Assembly (NCBI GenBank): GCA_900543625.1
Contig: UQSF01000031.1
Span: 1 to 12,999 of the forward strand
Direction: 5' to 3'
Source: an uncultured Eubacteriales bacterium
GTDB lineage: Bacteria > Bacillota > Clostridia > Oscillospirales > Oscillospiraceae
Length of the DNA stretch: 12,999 bases
The translations under genes and the position numbers were made by a program. The notes beneath the pieces are model-generated. The model ran no database searches. It was not told the DNA's origin and saw only the letters and a list, made by a program, of their open reading frames with translations. Shown here piece after piece: positions 1 to 6,735 of this stretch (the stretch's first letter is position 1; every line of letters starts with the position of its first letter).

Positions 1-47
1 TCGGCGGCGGGATCGCCCTTTTTCAGTTGCCACGCAGGGTAATTCAT
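1..47 (-). CDS. Start of an unidentified gene (first 15 codons, runs off the window)
   Basis: Only the N-terminus is present, reading MNYPAWQLKKGDPAA before the window edge. The ATG is at 47-45. An AAGGAG ribosome binding site on the minus strand overlaps the last codons of the SPFH gene, and the ATG lies 5 bases after that gene's TAA, so the two genes are probably co-transcribed and translationally coupled. Fifteen residues are too few to name the product. An N-terminal Trp followed by a GDPAA-like stretch occurs in some Clostridia RecJ-type exonucleases, but this is only a guess and no symbol is offered. Confidence 0.55.
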   Translation of the reverse strand, partial: MNYPAWQLKKGDPAA

Positions 48-52
48 ACAGT

Positions 53-1570
53 TTAACTCCTTGTGTTAAAATCAGATTCAAAATCATGGGTCAGGCCGTC
101 CTGCCGCAGCATCGTTTCCAGCGTGTCGATCTCGGTCGAAACATCCATGCTCACATCCTGCAGCAGCGTATCATACAGCTTTGCATATGCCTGATTCAGC
201 GTGTGCAAAATGCCGGTGATGTCGCGGCGTATCTCAGCGGCATTGGCGGTGTCCGTATCACCAAGACCCTGCGCTGTATCGAGCAGCTTGCGGGTCGTGG
301 GCAGGTAATATTCGCGGAAGCGGCGCACCCGGCCAAGCTGCTCGGGGTGGTTATGCACAAAGCCAAGAATGGACGCGCAGATCTTGCGCATCTGCACCAA
401 TTCTTCATCGGCATCGCTGCCCAGTCTGCTGCAGCAAGCCTTTAAATAGTTCAGAAAATCCACGCCCTCGCGCTGGAACTGCTCGGCCTCGGTCAGCGGC
501 GCAGCAGATGCCGGCTGCGGTGCGGCAGCGGGCTGCTGCGCCGCCTGCTGGGCTGCCTGCTGCTGACCCATGGCGTAGAGATTCTGGGCGTTGATGCCGC
601 CCATCTGACCGGCCATGCCCATGCCCATGAACGCCATGGCCGGGCCCGTGGCCGTGTTGGACGCGGCGGCCTTCATCGCCTCGCCCTGCGAGCGCGAGAG
701 CATCGCGGCGGCGCGCGTCGGGTCCATGTAGGCGGCCTCGCGCTGCATCTCCTTGATCATCTGCTCGTCTTCCTCGTTCGCCTTCACGGACGAGACGCCG
801 AAGGCCACGATCTCCAGGCCGCGGCGGTCACGCCACTGCGCCGAGAGCTCCTCGTTGAGCGCCTCGGCGATCTCGCGCGTGTGACCGGGCAGCGACGAGT
901 AGCGGATGCCCATGTCGCTGATGCGCGCGAACGCCGGCTGCAGCGCCGTGAGCAGCTCGCTCTTGAGCTGACCGTCGATCGTGTCGCGGGTGTAGTCCTC
1001 GGTCACGTTGCCGCAGACGTTGGTGTAAAACAGCAGCGGGTTCGTGATGCGGTAGCTGTACTCGCCGAAGCAGCGGATGGCGATGTCGATGTCGATGCCG
1101 GCGCGCTGATCCACCACGCGGAACGGCACCGGGCTCGGCGTGCCGTACTTGTTGCCGGTCAGCTCCTTGGTGTTGAAGTAGTAGATGCGCTGATCCTTCG
1201 GTGCCTCGCCGCCGAAGGTGAAGCGCTTGCCGATATTCTGAAACACCTGTCCGATGCTCTCGCCGAGGTTTCCGGCAAAGATCGTCGGCTCGGTGGACGC
1301 GTCGTAGGTGTACTCGCCCGGCTCGGCGCAGACCTCGACGACCTTGCCCTGCTCGACGATGAGCATGCACTGACCGTCGGCGACCGCGATGCGCGAGCCG
1401 CTGGTGATGATGTTCTCATCGCCGTGCGTGTTGCTCGAACGGCGGGTGGTTTTCTTCTGTCCCTTGACTGCCAGCACGTCGGCCGGCAGCGCCTCGCAGG
1501 TGAAAAATTCTTTCCACTGGTCGGCCATGACACCGCCGGCAGCTCCGGCGATCGCTTTGATAAGTCCCAT
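53..1570 (-). CDS. SPFH-domain (YdjI-like) protein with XpaC-like C-terminal domain
   Basis: 505 aa. Residues about 20-285 match the bacterial SPFH/YdjI 'virion core-like' family: an N-terminal VMADQWKEFFTCEALPADVL segment, a GQCMLIVEQGKVVEV core strand region, and the charged helix ANEEDEQMIKEMQREAAYMDP. Such proteins are membrane-associated scaffolds linked in Bacillus to membrane stress and phage-shock functions. A Gly/Met-rich segment (about 316-325) and a Gln/Ala-rich linker (337-358) follow. In many homologues a zinc ribbon comes after this linker. Here residues about 365-495 form an all-helical region with EYYLPTTRKLLD and a terminal LETMLRQDGL, features of the XpaC (5-bromo-4-chloroindolyl phosphate hydrolysis) family. 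There is no signal peptide or clear membrane span. The ATG at 1570 has AAAGGAG upstream. TATGAT- and TATACT-like -10 elements lie in 1600-1660, but no good -35 was seen. The SPFH call is firm; the XpaC-like call is less so. Confidence 0.87.
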   Translation of the reverse strand: MGLIKAIAGAAGGVMADQWKEFFTCEALPADVLAVKGQKKTTRRSSNTHGDENIITSGSRIAVADGQCMLIVEQGKVVEVCAEPGEYTYDASTEPTIFAGNLGESIGQVFQNIGKRFTFGGEAPKDQRIYYFNTKELTGNKYGTPSPVPFRVVDQRAGIDIDIAIRCFGEYSYRITNPLLFYTNVCGNVTEDYTRDTIDGQLKSELLTALQPAFARISDMGIRYSSLPGHTREIAEALNEELSAQWRDRRGLEIVAFGVSSVKANEEDEQMIKEMQREAAYMDPTRAAAMLSRSQGEAMKAAASNTATGPAMAFMGMGMAGQMGGINAQNLYAMGQQQAAQQAAQQPAAAPQPASAAPLTEAEQFQREGVDFLNYLKACCSRLGSDADEELVQMRKICASILGFVHNHPEQLGRVRRFREYYLPTTRKLLDTAQGLGDTDTANAAEIRRDITGILHTLNQAYAKLYDTLLQDVSMDVSTEIDTLETMLRQDGLTHDFESDFNTRS

Positions 1571-1723
1571 AAGCTTGCTCCTTTACGCAGATGTTTTTCA
1601 TCATATCTAACTGTTTCTGATGATTTTTCAGCTATGCTGATAGTATAAGGCATCAGGGCCGGAAATGCTATGTTTGCGGCGCAAAAACCCCGCCGAAACC
1701 GCAAAATACGACTGAGTAGTAGA

Positions 1724-1763
1724 CAAGGTGCACAGCCTGACGACGGTCAGGTTGTGCACCTTG
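1724..1763. terminator. 18-bp hairpin spanning the stop codon of the LuxR-type gene
   Basis: Arms 1724-1741 and 1746-1763 pair over 18 bp with a single G/T mismatch (a G-U wobble in RNA) around a 4-base loop. The hairpin covers the TGA (1747-1749) and last codons of the minus-strand LuxR-type gene. On that strand the following bases are TCTACTACTC rather than a T-run, so it is not a textbook intrinsic terminator. It may act as a weak terminator or as an mRNA 3'-end stabiliser before the SPFH gene. Confidence 0.5.
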
Positions 1764-3357
1764 CAGTATCCTCTGCCCGCGGCGCGGCGATCTCATCGAG
1801 ACGGCCGCAGCGGCGGAAGAGGTCGATATACAGCATGAGCTCCTCGCGTGAGGTCACGCCGAGCTTGCGGTTGATGTTCGTGTTGTGCTTTTTGGCGGTG
1901 GAGATACTGATGTACGCGCGCGCCGCGACCTCCTCGAGCGAGCAGCCGTCGATGTAATACTGCAGCACGGTGCGCTCCATGGGGGTGAGCGTCTGCACCC
2001 GGTCGCGGAAGCCCGAGAGCAGCTCCTCGATGTTCGGCGGCAGACCTCCGGCCGTGAGCTGCTCGGCCGCGCGCGAGCGGACGAAGGCCAGCAGCTCATC
2101 GATCTCCGAGATGCCGGACGGGTGCTCGCCGGGGGTCTGCTCGCGGATGGCCTGCAGGCTGCGGGAGATCGGCGTCACGAACCGGCGCGACAGGTATGTT
2201 GACAGCAGCAGCATCGCCGCGAGAAACACGAGCGAGCCCGCGATCCATACCATGCGGCTGCGCGCCTCGAGCGTGCGCAGCCCGGCATCCGGCACGAGCA
2301 CCACGGCGGCGAGCTTCCGCCCGGCGGCGTCGGTCGCGCCGATCGGCTCGTGCAGGCCGAGATAGGTGCGGCTGCCGTCGGAATACGTATTATAATACCG
2401 GCCGGTCTTGCACGTGAGCGTGCCGTCGGCTGTGAGATACGACCCGCCGGGGCTGCCGATCATGGCCTGTCCGAGCAGCAGCCGGTCGCCGTCTATGGGG
2501 GCGAGCACCGTGACCATGCTGCCGTAGGCGCTGTCCACGGCGGGATACGTGAGGCGAAAATACAGGTCGCTGAGCTCCGCGCCGCAGATGCCGCGCACAT
2601 TGCCCGCGCTGTCGAGCAGCGGCACGCACAGCAGCGTCACCGACTCCCATGTGTCGGGCAGGGCGATGCGCCCCGTCCACAGGCAGTGCTCGGCGAGACG
2701 GCCGTCCGATCCGCGCAGCAGCTGCGTGTAGCCGGGGACGGCCTGCACGTTCAGTTCCGGATTCCAGCGGTTGTGCATCTGCACCTGCGCGCTGCGCGCC
2801 GTCTCCGCCGTGCCGCGAAAGCACGTGACGTGCTGATCCGTCGCACCGATGGCGCGCAGCGCCGAATAGCGCAGGTACAGCCCCGCGCGCGAGGTCGCCG
2901 CGCCCGGCAGCGCCGTGTTGGCCGTCGCGTCCAGACAGAAGACCGCGCCGCTGCACGCGCTGGATTTCAAATAGGTGTTCAACGCGGGATAGAGCGCCGT
3001 CTCGACGGCCGCGATCGCGCCGGGATCGTCGTTGAGCGCGGAGAACGTCCGCCCGCCGGCGGCCAGCTGCTTGTCCAGCTCGCGCGTGAGCTCCTCCGAC
3101 AGGGCGATGCTCTGCGCCGTGAGCTGGTCCATCTGCCCGGCAAGCGCCGAGGTGGTGTTGTGCTTCTGGATCGTCAGTGACTGGCCGAACTTTTGCGCCG
3201 TGTTGGAAAACACCCCCGTCAGGCTCACGACCAGCAGCACGGCGGCCAGGATCGCCAGCGCCATGCTGAACCAGTACAGCACAAGCCGCCGCTGCATGCT
3301 CACGCCCTGCGTCTTTGCTTTTTCCAGCGCCGAGCGCATTTCCCGTAACCGGAGCAT
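1747..3357 (-). CDS. Membrane-anchored sensor with LuxR-type DNA-binding domain
   Basis: 536 aa from the ATG at 3357. Order of parts: a short basic N-terminus, TM1 at about 25-50, an extracytoplasmic region of about 315 residues (51-368) that begins with a predicted helical stretch and continues with Cache-like strands, TM2 at about 369-389, a HAMP-like segment (RRFVTPISRSLQAI), a short linker, and a LuxR/GerE helix-turn-helix at about 457-515 (LTPMERTVLQYYIDGCSLEEVA, then STAKKHNTNINRKLGV). No histidine kinase or receiver domain is present, so this is a one-component membrane receptor that should bind DNA from the membrane. An in-frame GTG at 3366 overlaps the lipoprotein's TGA, but AAGGCGG is better spaced for the ATG. 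Either way the gene is coupled to the binding-protein gene, suggesting that the lipoprotein presents the ligand. Target promoters are unknown. Confidence 0.83.
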   Translation of the reverse strand: MLRLREMRSALEKAKTQGVSMQRRLVLYWFSMALAILAAVLLVVSLTGVFSNTAQKFGQSLTIQKHNTTSALAGQMDQLTAQSIALSEELTRELDKQLAAGGRTFSALNDDPGAIAAVETALYPALNTYLKSSACSGAVFCLDATANTALPGAATSRAGLYLRYSALRAIGATDQHVTCFRGTAETARSAQVQMHNRWNPELNVQAVPGYTQLLRGSDGRLAEHCLWTGRIALPDTWESVTLLCVPLLDSAGNVRGICGAELSDLYFRLTYPAVDSAYGSMVTVLAPIDGDRLLLGQAMIGSPGGSYLTADGTLTCKTGRYYNTYSDGSRTYLGLHEPIGATDAAGRKLAAVVLVPDAGLRTLEARSRMVWIAGSLVFLAAMLLLSTYLSRRFVTPISRSLQAIREQTPGEHPSGISEIDELLAFVRSRAAEQLTAGGLPPNIEELLSGFRDRVQTLTPMERTVLQYYIDGCSLEEVAARAYISISTAKKHNTNINRKLGVTSREELMLYIDLFRRCGRLDEIAAPRAEDTARCTT

Positions 3358-3362
3358 GGCTG

Positions 3363-4742
3363 TCACCGCCTTTCTGCCGCCTCAGCGGACGTAGGTTTTT
3401 CAAATTGGTCGAGCGTGGACCAGATCAGCTCCTCACGCGCGCCGCCGCCCTGCTGTTCGCAGAGCACGCGCCCGGCCGTGAGCTGCAGGCGCACCTGCTC
3501 TTCAAAGCGGGTCTCGAGCTCGAGATAATCCCTGCGCTGCGGCGGAGTATAGAACGTGTAGCTGCTCTGCGTGTCGAGAAACGCCTGATAGAGCGAGACG
3601 TACATGGGGTCATCGAGCGTGCGCACAGCGCTGGGCAGCTCGTTTGCAAACGCCGTCTGCGTGACGGGCATATAGCCAAGCTGCGTCACGAAATCGACAT
3701 TGCGCTTGGGCGCCGTAAGCCACTTGAGAAACGTCACGCACGCGCGCTCACGCTCGGGCGTGGACCTGACCGTGCAGATGCCGGCGCCGCGCTGCATGAC
3801 GAGCTTCTCCCCGCCCGCAAACGTCGGGCATGGCAGGGAGATGATCTCCACCGGCTCGGAGGTGTTGTCCGGGTAGGTGACGGTGTTGGCATAGTACAGC
3901 ACGCTCGCCGACGATGCCACGGACGCGACCGCGTCGCCCGTGCGCAGGGGCTCTGTGGCGTAGCCGCTCTTGAGCCAGACGCTGCCGGCAAGCGTTGCGC
4001 GGGCATACGGCTCCCACACGCGGCGAAACGCCGGGCCGAACGCCACCTGATCGCCGTCAAAGAAATCCGCACCGAGAGATTCGACACCGACCTGAAAATA
4101 ATTAAAATGGTAGTCGTGCACGAAAAACACCTTGCCGTCGTCCGGCGTGTCGGGCGTCTGCGCGTCCGTCCAGGCGGTGTATGCCTCCGCCGTGCGGTAG
4201 AGCCCCTCCCACGTGGACAGATCATCGAGCGTCGCGCCCGTCGCGGCGGCGAAGCGGTCAAAGAGCGTCTTGTCCACAAACAGGATCTCCGTGCTCTTGG
4301 CCACCGGCAGTACGGTCAGATGCCCGCCTATCTCGCCCTCGGCAAGAAACGCGGGGATGAAATCATCCAGCTCCGCATCCGAGAAATAGTCCCGGTAGTC
4401 GACGAGGATATCCGCATCCGGCAGTGCCAGCACGGTCTTGGGATAGGACACGAACATGTCCGGCAGCGCCGTGGCGCCGGGCTCGCCGTAAGCCGAGGCG
4501 AGCACCGCCTCGTGGATGGTGTTCGTATTCGTGACGCTGCCGACCTGCACGCGGATGTTCTGCGCGCGGCCGACGGTCTCGTTGAACGTGTCGATGAGGT
4601 CGTTGAGCGGGGACTCGGTCTCGCCGCCGTAGACGTGCCAGATCGTCACGGTCACGGGCTCCTGCTTCTCGCCGCAGCCGGTGCAGCCGAGCGCGAGCAG
4701 CAGCGCCAGCAGCAGGGCTGCCATGCGCGGATACTGTTTCAT
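3363..4742 (-). CDS. Extracellular solute-binding lipoprotein (sugar ABC type, family 1)
   Basis: 459 aa. The N-terminus MKQYPRMAALLLALLLALGC is a lipoprotein signal with two candidate lipid-modified cysteines (C20 or C23); the residues before C20 are a slightly atypical lipobox. The mature protein opens with VTVTIWHVYGG and continues as a UgpB/MalE-type binding protein: an IRVQVGS strand, PDMFVSYPKTVLALPDADILVDYRDYFS, LPVAKSTEILFVDKTLFD, and late FLKWLTAPKRNVDFVTQLGYMPVT. These are typical of family 1 carbohydrate-binding lipoproteins, about 420-460 aa long, anchored outside the membrane. The ATG at 4742 is preceded by AAGGAGG at about 9 bases. No permease or ATPase gene is adjacent; instead the next gene overlaps and encodes a membrane LuxR-type receptor, so a sensing role is as likely as transport. 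The ligand cannot be read from sequence. Confidence 0.9.
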   Translation of the reverse strand: MKQYPRMAALLLALLLALGCTGCGEKQEPVTVTIWHVYGGETESPLNDLIDTFNETVGRAQNIRVQVGSVTNTNTIHEAVLASAYGEPGATALPDMFVSYPKTVLALPDADILVDYRDYFSDAELDDFIPAFLAEGEIGGHLTVLPVAKSTEILFVDKTLFDRFAAATGATLDDLSTWEGLYRTAEAYTAWTDAQTPDTPDDGKVFFVHDYHFNYFQVGVESLGADFFDGDQVAFGPAFRRVWEPYARATLAGSVWLKSGYATEPLRTGDAVASVASSASVLYYANTVTYPDNTSEPVEIISLPCPTFAGGEKLVMQRGAGICTVRSTPERERACVTFLKWLTAPKRNVDFVTQLGYMPVTQTAFANELPSAVRTLDDPMYVSLYQAFLDTQSSYTFYTPPQRRDYLELETRFEEQVRLQLTAGRVLCEQQGGGAREELIWSTLDQFEKPTSAEAAERR

Positions 4743-4774
4743 GCGGGACACCTCCTTGCAGGGTGCTTTGATCC

Positions 4775-4803
4775 AGTATAACGAATTTTTCCCGCCGCGG
4801 CAA
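4775..4803 (-). promoter_or_regulatory. Promoter for the solute-binding protein/LuxR operon
   Basis: On the minus strand TTGCCG (4803-4798) is followed after 17 bases by TATACT (4780-4775), a good sigma-70/SigA match. It lies about 33 bases upstream of the lipoprotein ATG, and the A/T-rich patch stands out in GC-rich surroundings. It is back-to-back with the promoter at 4832-4860. Confidence 0.6.
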
Positions 4804-4831
4804 CCGGAATTCCCCGCTTTTTTGCGCGCAC

Positions 4832-4860
4832 TTGACAGCTGCGTGCATGCGCAGTATGCT
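4832..4860 (+). promoter_or_regulatory. Promoter for the RNHCP-domain gene
   Basis: A perfect TTGACA (4832-4837), a 17-base spacer and TATGCT (4855-4860). Transcription would start near 4867, giving a leader of about 140 bases before the ATG at 5008. The only plus-strand gene downstream is the RNHCP gene. Divergent from the promoter at 4775-4803, with 28 bases between the two -35 boxes. Confidence 0.65.
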
Positions 4861-4942
4861 GGAGGCGGCGGAAATGACCGCAAATTCTATATTCAGGAGA
4901 CATTGTTTGAAACAGACAAGAACATCGGAGCGTGTGCGCTGA

Positions 4943-4981
4943 CCGGGAGGCCGGCAAATCCACACACGCCACGCCTCCCGG
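4943..4981 (+). promoter_or_regulatory. Leader hairpin upstream of the RNHCP gene
   Basis: Arms CCGGGAGGC (4943-4951) and GCCTCCCGG (4973-4981) are exact complements around a 21-base loop. The hairpin sits in the untranslated leader, 26 bases before the ATG. It lacks a T-run, so it is not a terminator. A 22-codon open frame starting with ATG at 4874 ends exactly at its foot (TGA 4940-4942). A regulatory role is speculative. Confidence 0.3.
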
Positions 4982-5007
4982 CGCAGGAATGCCTTTGGGA
5001 GGAACCA

Positions 5008-5433
5008 ATGAAGCACAAAAACAAACGACAGCAATACCAAGCAGGCTACTACAAAACCCACCCCTGCCGCGACAGCTTTCCCTGCAGAGTCTGCGGACGG
5101 CTCGTAACACCGGAGGGTGCCGGGAGCAGCCACCGCAACCACTGCCCGAACTGCCTGTACAGCCTGCACGTCGACATCACGCCCGGTGACCGCGCAGCCG
5201 GCTGCGGCGGCATCATGGAGCCCGTGGCCGTCTGGGTGCGCAAAAACGGCGAGTGGGCGCTCATTCATCGCTGCCACCGCTGCGGTGCGCTCAGCGCCAA
5301 CCGCGTGGCTGCCGACGACAACCCCATGAAGCTCATGAGCATCGCGCTCAGGCCGCTGTGCGCTCCCCCCTTCCCGCTCGAGCGGATCGAAGAGCTGGCA
5401 GCGTGCATGGGCGGCGACAGCCGTCTGCCATGA
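5008..5433 (+). CDS. RNHCP domain-containing protein
   Basis: 141 aa. The family signature is plain: a first Cys pair (FPCRVCGRLV), then SSHRNHCPNCLYSLHVDITPGDRAA, then a CGGIMEPVAVWV strand, then a second Cys pair (HRCHRCGALSANRVAADDN). The paired cysteines suggest a zinc-binding fold. The family (PF12647) is small, about 90-140 aa, widespread in Gram-positives and without an established biochemical role. The ATG at 5008 has GGGAGGA seven bases upstream. The basic N-terminus (MKHKNKRQQYQ) and the C-terminal tail after about residue 105 fall outside the conserved core. The gene is monocistronic: divergent from the lipoprotein operon upstream and convergent with an AraC remnant downstream. Identity is firm, function unknown. 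Confidence 0.93.
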   Translation: MKHKNKRQQYQAGYYKTHPCRDSFPCRVCGRLVTPEGAGSSHRNHCPNCLYSLHVDITPGDRAAGCGGIMEPVAVWVRKNGEWALIHRCHRCGALSANRVAADDNPMKLMSIALRPLCAPPFPLERIEELAACMGGDSRLP

Positions 5434-5443
5434 CCCGCAAATG

Positions 5444-5483
5444 AAAAACGGCCGACGCTCCGTATCGTTCGGAGCGTCGGCCG
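5444..5483 (-). terminator. Intrinsic terminator for the AraC-family remnant
   Basis: A perfect 14-bp GC-rich stem (5449-5462 with 5470-5483) and a 7-base loop, followed on the minus strand by five T. It lies downstream of the minus-strand AraC-type reading frame that ends at 5633. Confidence 0.7.
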
Positions 5484-5560
5484 CGATCGTTGCCGGCCTT
5501 TGTGAGCAGCAAACGTCCTGCACCCCCGCTGCACACGCAGATCCCACACTGACATACGGA

Positions 5561-5612
5561 GAAGCCGTTTCCCTCATGCACATGCTGCGAGAGAAACGGC
5601 TTCCTCTTTTTT
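5561..5612 (+). terminator. Intrinsic terminator, plus strand (RNHCP gene)
   Basis: A 15-bp stem with one mismatch (5561-5575 with 5589-5603) and a 13-base loop, followed by CTCTTTTTT. It lies 128 bases beyond the RNHCP stop. The opposing terminator for the minus strand lies between this hairpin and the gene, so the two convergent transcripts should overlap. Confidence 0.7.
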
Positions 5613-5632
5613 GCCGAGGGGCACATGACAGG

Positions 5633-5890
5633 TCACGGCAGATCCGGCAGCCAGTGCTGGCTCTGCCGGTAGCGGAGTGGGGTGCACTGATATTCGCTTC
5701 GGAAGCACTTGGTATAGTAGCTACTCGAACAGAAGCCGACGCTCTGCGCGATCTGCGCGATGCTCCGGTCGGTCTCCGACAGATAATAGATGCTGCGCGC
5801 AAGCCGGTAACGCACAAGGTACTGAAACGGTGTCATGCTGTACAGCCGCTTGAACATACGGCAGCACTCGCCGCGGCTTATGGTCAGCTT
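5633..5890 (-). pseudogene. C-terminal fragment of an AraC-family transcriptional regulator
   Basis: About 85 residues of an AraC/XylS DNA-binding domain: SRGECCRMFKRLYSMTPFQYL, then YRLARSIYYLSETDRSIAQIAQ, then VGFCSSSYYTKCFRSEYQCTPLRYR. It covers most of the double helix-turn-helix including the second recognition helix, with a normal C-terminal end and stop. The N-terminal ligand-binding part and the first helix are missing. Beyond about 5890 the frame stays open only because it runs antisense through a peptidase gene, so the in-frame ATG at 6007 is not a real start. The break falls where the M20 gene on the other strand also loses its start. The cause is either a deletion between two divergent genes or a misassembly. 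Residual function is unlikely. Confidence 0.8.
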
Positions 5891-5897
5891 CGTCATC

Positions 5898-6716
5898 ATG
5901 GAAGAGCCCGCCGAGCAGATCGGCATCATCGGCCTGATCGACAACGAGTTCCCGAAGCGCGGCCTGCACGTCGACGGTGTCGTTTCCTGCGAGGCCACCG
6001 CGCTCAAGATCTACTGCGGCCACCGCGGCCGCGTCGAGATCAATGTCGAGGTCGCCGGTGTGACCAGCCACGGCGCATCCCCCTGGCTCGGCATCAATGC
6101 CGTCAACAAAGCCACGAAGCTCATCGACGCCGTCGAGGCCTACTATGCCGAGCACTATCAGGTCGACGAGAAACTCGGCAAGTCCAGCATCGCGCTGACC
6201 GTCATCAACTGCACCCCCGGCACGATGTGCATCGTGCCCGACCGCTGCAATATCACCTATGACCGCCGTCTCGTCCCGACCGAGACGCCCGAGGACGCCA
6301 TTGCTGAGATTCAGGCGATCATCGACCGCCTCTCCGCCGAGGATCCGGACTTCCACGCCACCGTGAAGGTCTCCGCCGTGCCGCGCACGACCTACACCGG
6401 CATCACTGAGACAAAGCCCAACATCAAAGAGGGCTGGCGCATCGCCGAGGGCCACCCGTTCGTTGCTGCGGCCTCCAACGGTCTGCGCAGCATCGGCGAG
6501 CCCGTCAGCTACGGCTACTGGGACTTCGGCACCGACCTTGCCATGGTCAGTGGCCGGCATCACATCGCCTCCATCGGCTATTCCCCGATGCAGGAGTATT
6601 ACTGCCACCGCCCGGTCGACAAATGCCGCATCGACTTCATGGAGCGCGCGCTCGTCGGCAACATTGCCATCTTCCAGGAGCTGACGAAGCTCAGCGGTGA
6701 CGATTTCAAGATCTGA
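5898..6716 (+). CDS. M20-family metallopeptidase (YgeY-like), N-terminally truncated
   Basis: About 273 residues of an M20/ArgE-DapE-type zinc hydrolase. Visible: the catalytic Glu pair at the start (MEEPAEQIGIIGLIDN), a SCEAT ligand segment, GHRGRVEI leading into the dimerisation lid, TSHGASPW with the lid histidine, WDFGTDLAMVSGRHH and a C-terminal CHRPVDKC carrying the last metal-ligand His. The roughly 130 N-terminal residues, including the H-x-D and GRG-x-x-D metal ligands, are absent, so the product could not hold a normal dinuclear site. Overall style is closest to YgeY-type hydrolases. The ATGs at 5880 and 5898 lie in or next to the AraC fragment and have no good ribosome binding site, so the given start is a limit, not a real start. 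The stop lies 19 bases before the next M20 gene. Co-directional pairing suggests related substrates. Confidence 0.8.
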   Translation: MEEPAEQIGIIGLIDNEFPKRGLHVDGVVSCEATALKIYCGHRGRVEINVEVAGVTSHGASPWLGINAVNKATKLIDAVEAYYAEHYQVDEKLGKSSIALTVINCTPGTMCIVPDRCNITYDRRLVPTETPEDAIAEIQAIIDRLSAEDPDFHATVKVSAVPRTTYTGITETKPNIKEGWRIAEGHPFVAAASNGLRSIGEPVSYGYWDFGTDLAMVSGRHHIASIGYSPMQEYYCHRPVDKCRIDFMERALVGNIAIFQELTKLSGDDFKI

Positions 6717-6735
6717 CGCGAAAGGAGCACCTGCC

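Noticed and set aside
2350..3180. Plus-strand frame of 276 codons opposite the LuxR-type gene
   Set aside because: Low-complexity Arg/Ala composition, antisense to a gene with clear domains.
4743..4883. 47-codon N-terminal extension of the solute-binding protein
   Set aside because: It would place the lipoprotein signal inside the protein and run through the promoter; the ATG at 4742 has a strong ribosome binding site and starts a signal peptide.
5891..6007. N-terminal extension of the AraC fragment up to the ATG at 6007
   Set aside because: It is antisense to well-conserved M20 sequence and has no AraC similarity, so it is not part of the regulator.
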